NCBI GenBank assembly: GCA_002389645.1
Contig: DGQE01000038.1
Coordinates: forward strand, 1-17,022
DNA: 17,022 bases
Origin: Flavobacteriales bacterium UBA4422
GTDB taxonomy: Bacteria > Bacteroidota > Bacteroidia > Flavobacteriales_G > Salibacteraceae
Reading direction: 5' to 3'
Part shown: in pieces, positions 14,817 to 17,022 of the stretch
How the letters are laid out: every line of letters starts with the position of its first letter
How positions within the stretch are numbered: position 1 is the first letter of the stretch
Made by a program: the position numbers and the translations under genes
The notes under the pieces: model-generated
What the model was told of the DNA's origin: nothing
Databases searched by the model: none
What the model saw: only the letters and a program-made list of their open reading frames with translations

Positions 14817-15370
14817 CAGCCCAATCGTTCTTCGAGGTTCCGAACATCTTCAATTGTATGTACATCCATAAGATCCTTTGCAATGAAGCCACAATGAGCA
14901 CTTAGGAATTCATTGAAGACTACAAAATCCTTCACAATCCGCAGTGCCGCGTTTTGAATGCCATTGCTATCCGTCGACATCAATTCCCACAAATCGTACT
15001 CTATAAATTTATCAAAAGCCTCGTCAAGAAAATCCGCGCTCAATTCGGGCGAATTTGCCTGAACAATCGCCACATTATCGACTTGAATGTGAAGCTCTCT
15101 CAATTGCATCAAAGCGTAGCGAATCACAATAATCTTTGGGGTTTGGTCGTCTGCTAAATTGGAAGGACGGAGCAGCGTTTTTGCACCGCAAGCTTCCGCA
15201 AGCTCTATAATTGCTTCGTCATCTGAACTCACATACACCTCTTCGATGTACTTCGAGGTCAAACAAGCTTCAATCGAATATTGAATGAGAGGTTTCCCGA
15301 GCAGCGGGAAAATGTTTTTTCCTTTAAGCCTTTTAGATCCTCCCCGCGCGGGTATAATAGCTACGTTCAT
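14816..15370 (-). CDS. Compact CMP-nonulosonate synthetase (NeuA-like cytidylyltransferase)
   Basis: 184 residues against about 220-230 for NeuA/PseF/LegF. The nucleotide-binding start is classical: AIIPARGGSKRLKGKNI (5-20), GKPLIQYSIEAC (25), EEVYVSSDDEAI (43). The usual QPTSPLR motif is reduced to QANSPEL (104-110), losing its Arg. The segment that forms the dimer arm and sugar-binding wall is shortened. The C-terminal metal motif, normally DIDTPED, reads DVHTIED (169-175), with His in place of the second Asp. The enzyme should activate a 3-deoxy ulosonic acid with CTP, releasing pyrophosphate, in the cytoplasm; the changes suggest an unusual sugar or weak activity. The start overlaps the GT-B gene stop (ATGA) and its end overlaps the amidotransferase start. 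The natural partner is the NeuB-like synthase at 1070-1753, about 13 kb downstream. Confidence 0.85.
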   Translation of the reverse strand: MNVAIIPARGGSKRLKGKNIFPLLGKPLIQYSIEACLTSKYIEEVYVSSDDEAIIELAEACGAKTLLRPSNLADDQTPKIIVIRYALMQLRELHIQVDNVAIVQANSPELSADFLDEAFDKFIEYDLWELMSTDSNGIQNAALRIVKDFVVFNEFLSAHCGFIAKDLMDVHTIEDVRNLEERLG

Positions 15371-16464
15371 AATGAGTTTAGAATATCGATTGCAATTACT
15401 TCGGCTCCATTGGTTGCCATTTCGTGTTCTTGCATGTTCTTATTCAGTGAAGGGTATTCGGCTTTTAAAAAGGAAGACAGAAATTTGGGCAAATCGCTTT
15501 CAAATTGTTCGAGAGACATAAATGATCCAAGACCACTTTTTTTGATGTGAATAATGTTTTCATTCATTTCTGGATTAAAGCCTTCACCCAAGAGCAACAT
15601 CGGAGTTCGATAAGCAATGCATTCTGAGATTGTGTTAAAACCTGCTCTTCCTATTACTAAATCTACTTCCGGTATATAATCTGCTAGAAGTTCCCCTTTC
15701 GGAATTTGAACCACGTTCTCGGGAAGATCTCCTTCCAGCATGCTCAAGAAGAGAACATCGTCGATTACGCCAAGCTGCTTGGACGCTTTCATCATACTCT
15801 CTTTTAGAACTGCTGAACCACTATCAATGATCAAGACCTTAAAACGACTATCTGAAATTTTCTTTTGCCCTTCTTTCCGTCGAACAATCAGCGGAACTTC
15901 CACTGCTTTGGAACCGTAGTAACGAATTATTTCATTTGGTGAAAAAGGCGGAAAGTAAAGTTTACTCGCTTGCTTGCTGGCATTTAAGAAGTATTTCAGT
16001 AAAGAGGTCTCAATCAAAGGAGGATAGAGCTTCGAAAAGAACCAATCCCATGTGAAGTGGGCAATCCCAAAAGCTGGAATACCCCTGTCCTTTGCAGCCA
16101 GAAAAGCCTCATAGACAAAGTCGGTTAGGACAAAATCGTAAGCATCAAGAGACTCGATCTCTAAGTACTTCTCTGACCTCTGAATGTAATCTTTGTAGTG
16201 ACTTTCAATGGCTTCGTGGTCGGGCGCACCCATCTTAGTCTTGTGCCAAGAAATATTGTTGTAAACATCCAAGTACTTCTCGGCAGGCAGAATTTTCCTA
16301 GCCATCTCCAAATGCTTGTGCGTTTGAACATGCAGCTTAAGGTCAGGTTGAAGTCTCTGCAGTTCTTCTGTGATGGCACTTTGACGAACAATGTGACCAA
16401 AACCTTCATCCGACAAATAAACCTTAGTCCTCAAGTCAATATTTCTTTCTTCGAAAGAAGTCAT
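15367..16464 (-). CDS. GT-B fold glycosyltransferase or PseG-like protein
   Basis: 365 residues, soluble. The N-terminal domain opens after a 14-residue extension with VYLSDEGFGHIVRQSAI: GxGHxxR is the donor/acceptor loop seen in MurG, PseG and related proteins. The C-terminal domain has VLIIDSGSAV (210) and IGRAGFNTISECIAYRTPML (271-290) followed by NPEMNENI, which matches the glycosyltransferase 28 C-terminal nucleotide-binding site. MurG-type transfer of a sugar to a lipid-linked acceptor is one reading. The other is a PseG-like UDP-sugar hydrolase, because the next gene is NeuA-like and PseG belongs to nonulosonate pathways; PseG proteins are usually somewhat shorter. No membrane helix. 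ATG 16464 directly abuts the upstream GT4 stop (TAAATG), and its stop overlaps the NeuA-like start. Confidence 0.8.
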   Translation of the reverse strand: MTSFEERNIDLRTKVYLSDEGFGHIVRQSAITEELQRLQPDLKLHVQTHKHLEMARKILPAEKYLDVYNNISWHKTKMGAPDHEAIESHYKDYIQRSEKYLEIESLDAYDFVLTDFVYEAFLAAKDRGIPAFGIAHFTWDWFFSKLYPPLIETSLLKYFLNASKQASKLYFPPFSPNEIIRYYGSKAVEVPLIVRRKEGQKKISDSRFKVLIIDSGSAVLKESMMKASKQLGVIDDVLFLSMLEGDLPENVVQIPKGELLADYIPEVDLVIGRAGFNTISECIAYRTPMLLLGEGFNPEMNENIIHIKKSGLGSFMSLEQFESDLPKFLSSFLKAEYPSLNKNMQEHEMATNGAEVIAIDILNSL

Positions 16465-17022
16465 TTAGACTGAACTATTGGTCAGTTTCTCAATGAGGTT
16501 CTTCACATTTCGATGTAGATCAAAATGTGTCTCCCAAAAGCTTTTCGCCTCCTCGGAGATTTCCTTTCGATCCTTTCTCTGTTCGAAGGATCGAATCCCC
16601 TCTACAAGTGCCTCTGGCGCAAAGTCTTTCTCAAGCAAGACTCCAAAACCATCCTGAATAATCTCACTTACTCCTCCCACATCGGTTCCAAGGAGAGATA
16701 TTCCATAGGAGATTGCCTCCATCATTGAGACTGGCAGCCCTTCGGTCTCACTTGTATTGATGTGCAAGTCGACCTCTCCAGAGGCATAAGCCTTTTGGAT
16801 CTCCTGATTGGTGCAATCGCCACGAAGTTCAATGGTTACTTTTTTGTTCTGCCTTTTCACGTTTTGGACTGCACGAACCATACGTCCTACGGAATAATCG
16901 TGATGGCGTTCATCGAGGCTTAAGTCACCGAAATGAATCCAGTGAACCTCTTTCTCGAAGTTCACTAGAGCCTCTGCAATGAGGTGGATTCGCTTTATGT
17001 TTCGGATCTTAGAACAAGAGGA
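16465..17022 (-). CDS. GT4-family glycosyltransferase, 5'-truncated by window edge
   Basis: The frame is open from the window edge for 185 codons to TAA at 16465. A GTG at 16965 is internal and not the start, because upstream codons continue the fold: KIRNIKRIHLIAEAL is the usual K-N-xx-xxIxA helix of GT4 proteins and leads into VHWIHFGDLS. Then comes VTIELRGDCTNQEIQKAY, and the nucleotide-sugar binding block DLHINTSETEGLPVSMMEAI with the retaining-transferase EX7E motif, followed by GTDVGGVSEII. Only the C-terminal half is present, so neither acceptor nor sugar can be inferred. It would be a cytoplasmic retaining glycosyltransferase building the glycan on its lipid carrier. It is the first gene of the coupled right-hand group. 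Confidence 0.92.
   Translation of the reverse strand, partial: SSCSKIRNIKRIHLIAEALVNFEKEVHWIHFGDLSLDERHHDYSVGRMVRAVQNVKRQNKKVTIELRGDCTNQEIQKAYASGEVDLHINTSETEGLPVSMMEAISYGISLLGTDVGGVSEIIQDGFGVLLEKDFAPEALVEGIRSFEQRKDRKEISEEAKSFWETHFDLHRNVKNLIEKLTNSSV

Noticed and set aside
15281..15550. Plus-strand frames of 78 and 89 codons spanning the NeuA-like/GT-B junction
   Set aside because: Antisense to two well-supported overlapping genes; composition is what complementary coding strands give.

Overview
All seventeen recognisable genes lie on the minus strand, so the locus is transcribed from right (position 17022) to left (position 1). It is part of a surface-polysaccharide (O-antigen, capsule or protein-glycan type) biosynthesis cluster. 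The organism is most likely a Bacteroidota member, perhaps a marine flavobacterium. Reasons: AT-rich DNA (about 60 percent A+T by eye), mostly missing Shine-Dalgarno sequences, tight ATGA-type overlaps, and this repertoire of WbqC, PhyH, PglD-like and GT2/GT4 genes. The phylum is inferred from style and gene content, not from a marker gene.

Right block (17022 to 13002): a GT4 glycosyltransferase cut by the window edge, a GT-B protein with MurG/PseG-like motifs, a compact CMP-nonulosonate synthetase (NeuA-like) and a full-length glutamine-dependent asparagine-synthetase-like amidotransferase. These four touch or overlap (TAA|ATG, ATGA, TGATG), so they form one translationally coupled unit.

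Middle block (12918 to 10080): a multi-spanning GT-C type membrane glycosyltransferase whose conserved N-terminus has no ATG in frame (probable one-base frameshift or odd start), a candidate terminator, a GT2 protein cut off just after its DxD motif, and about 550 bp with no convincing gene. This is the least compact part of the window.

Left-middle block (10079 to 1852): WbqC-family protein, GT2 with two C-terminal membrane helices, SAM methyltransferase, Fe(II)/2-oxoglutarate dioxygenase (PhyH), second SAM methyltransferase, PglD/NeuD-like acyltransferase, cytoplasmic beta-propeller glycosidase-like protein, WecE-type sugar aminotransferase and a DUF6044-like membrane protein. Most junctions overlap or are within about 20 nt. 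Together they look able to make, N-acylate, hydroxylate and methylate an amino-deoxy sugar and attach it.

Left block (1753 to 1): a short NeuB-like synthase (barrel only, no SAF domain) and the 5' 350 codons of a large protein that may be a GT-B transferase with an HP motif like that of bacterial sialyltransferases. NeuA- and NeuB-like genes bracket the cluster, and both are compact with altered active-site motifs. The simplest reading is a noncanonical 3-deoxy-nonulosonic (or similar ulosonic) acid in the glycan. No NeuC, PseB/LegB, flippase, polymerase (unless a membrane protein here is one), RNA gene, CRISPR or insertion sequence was recognised.
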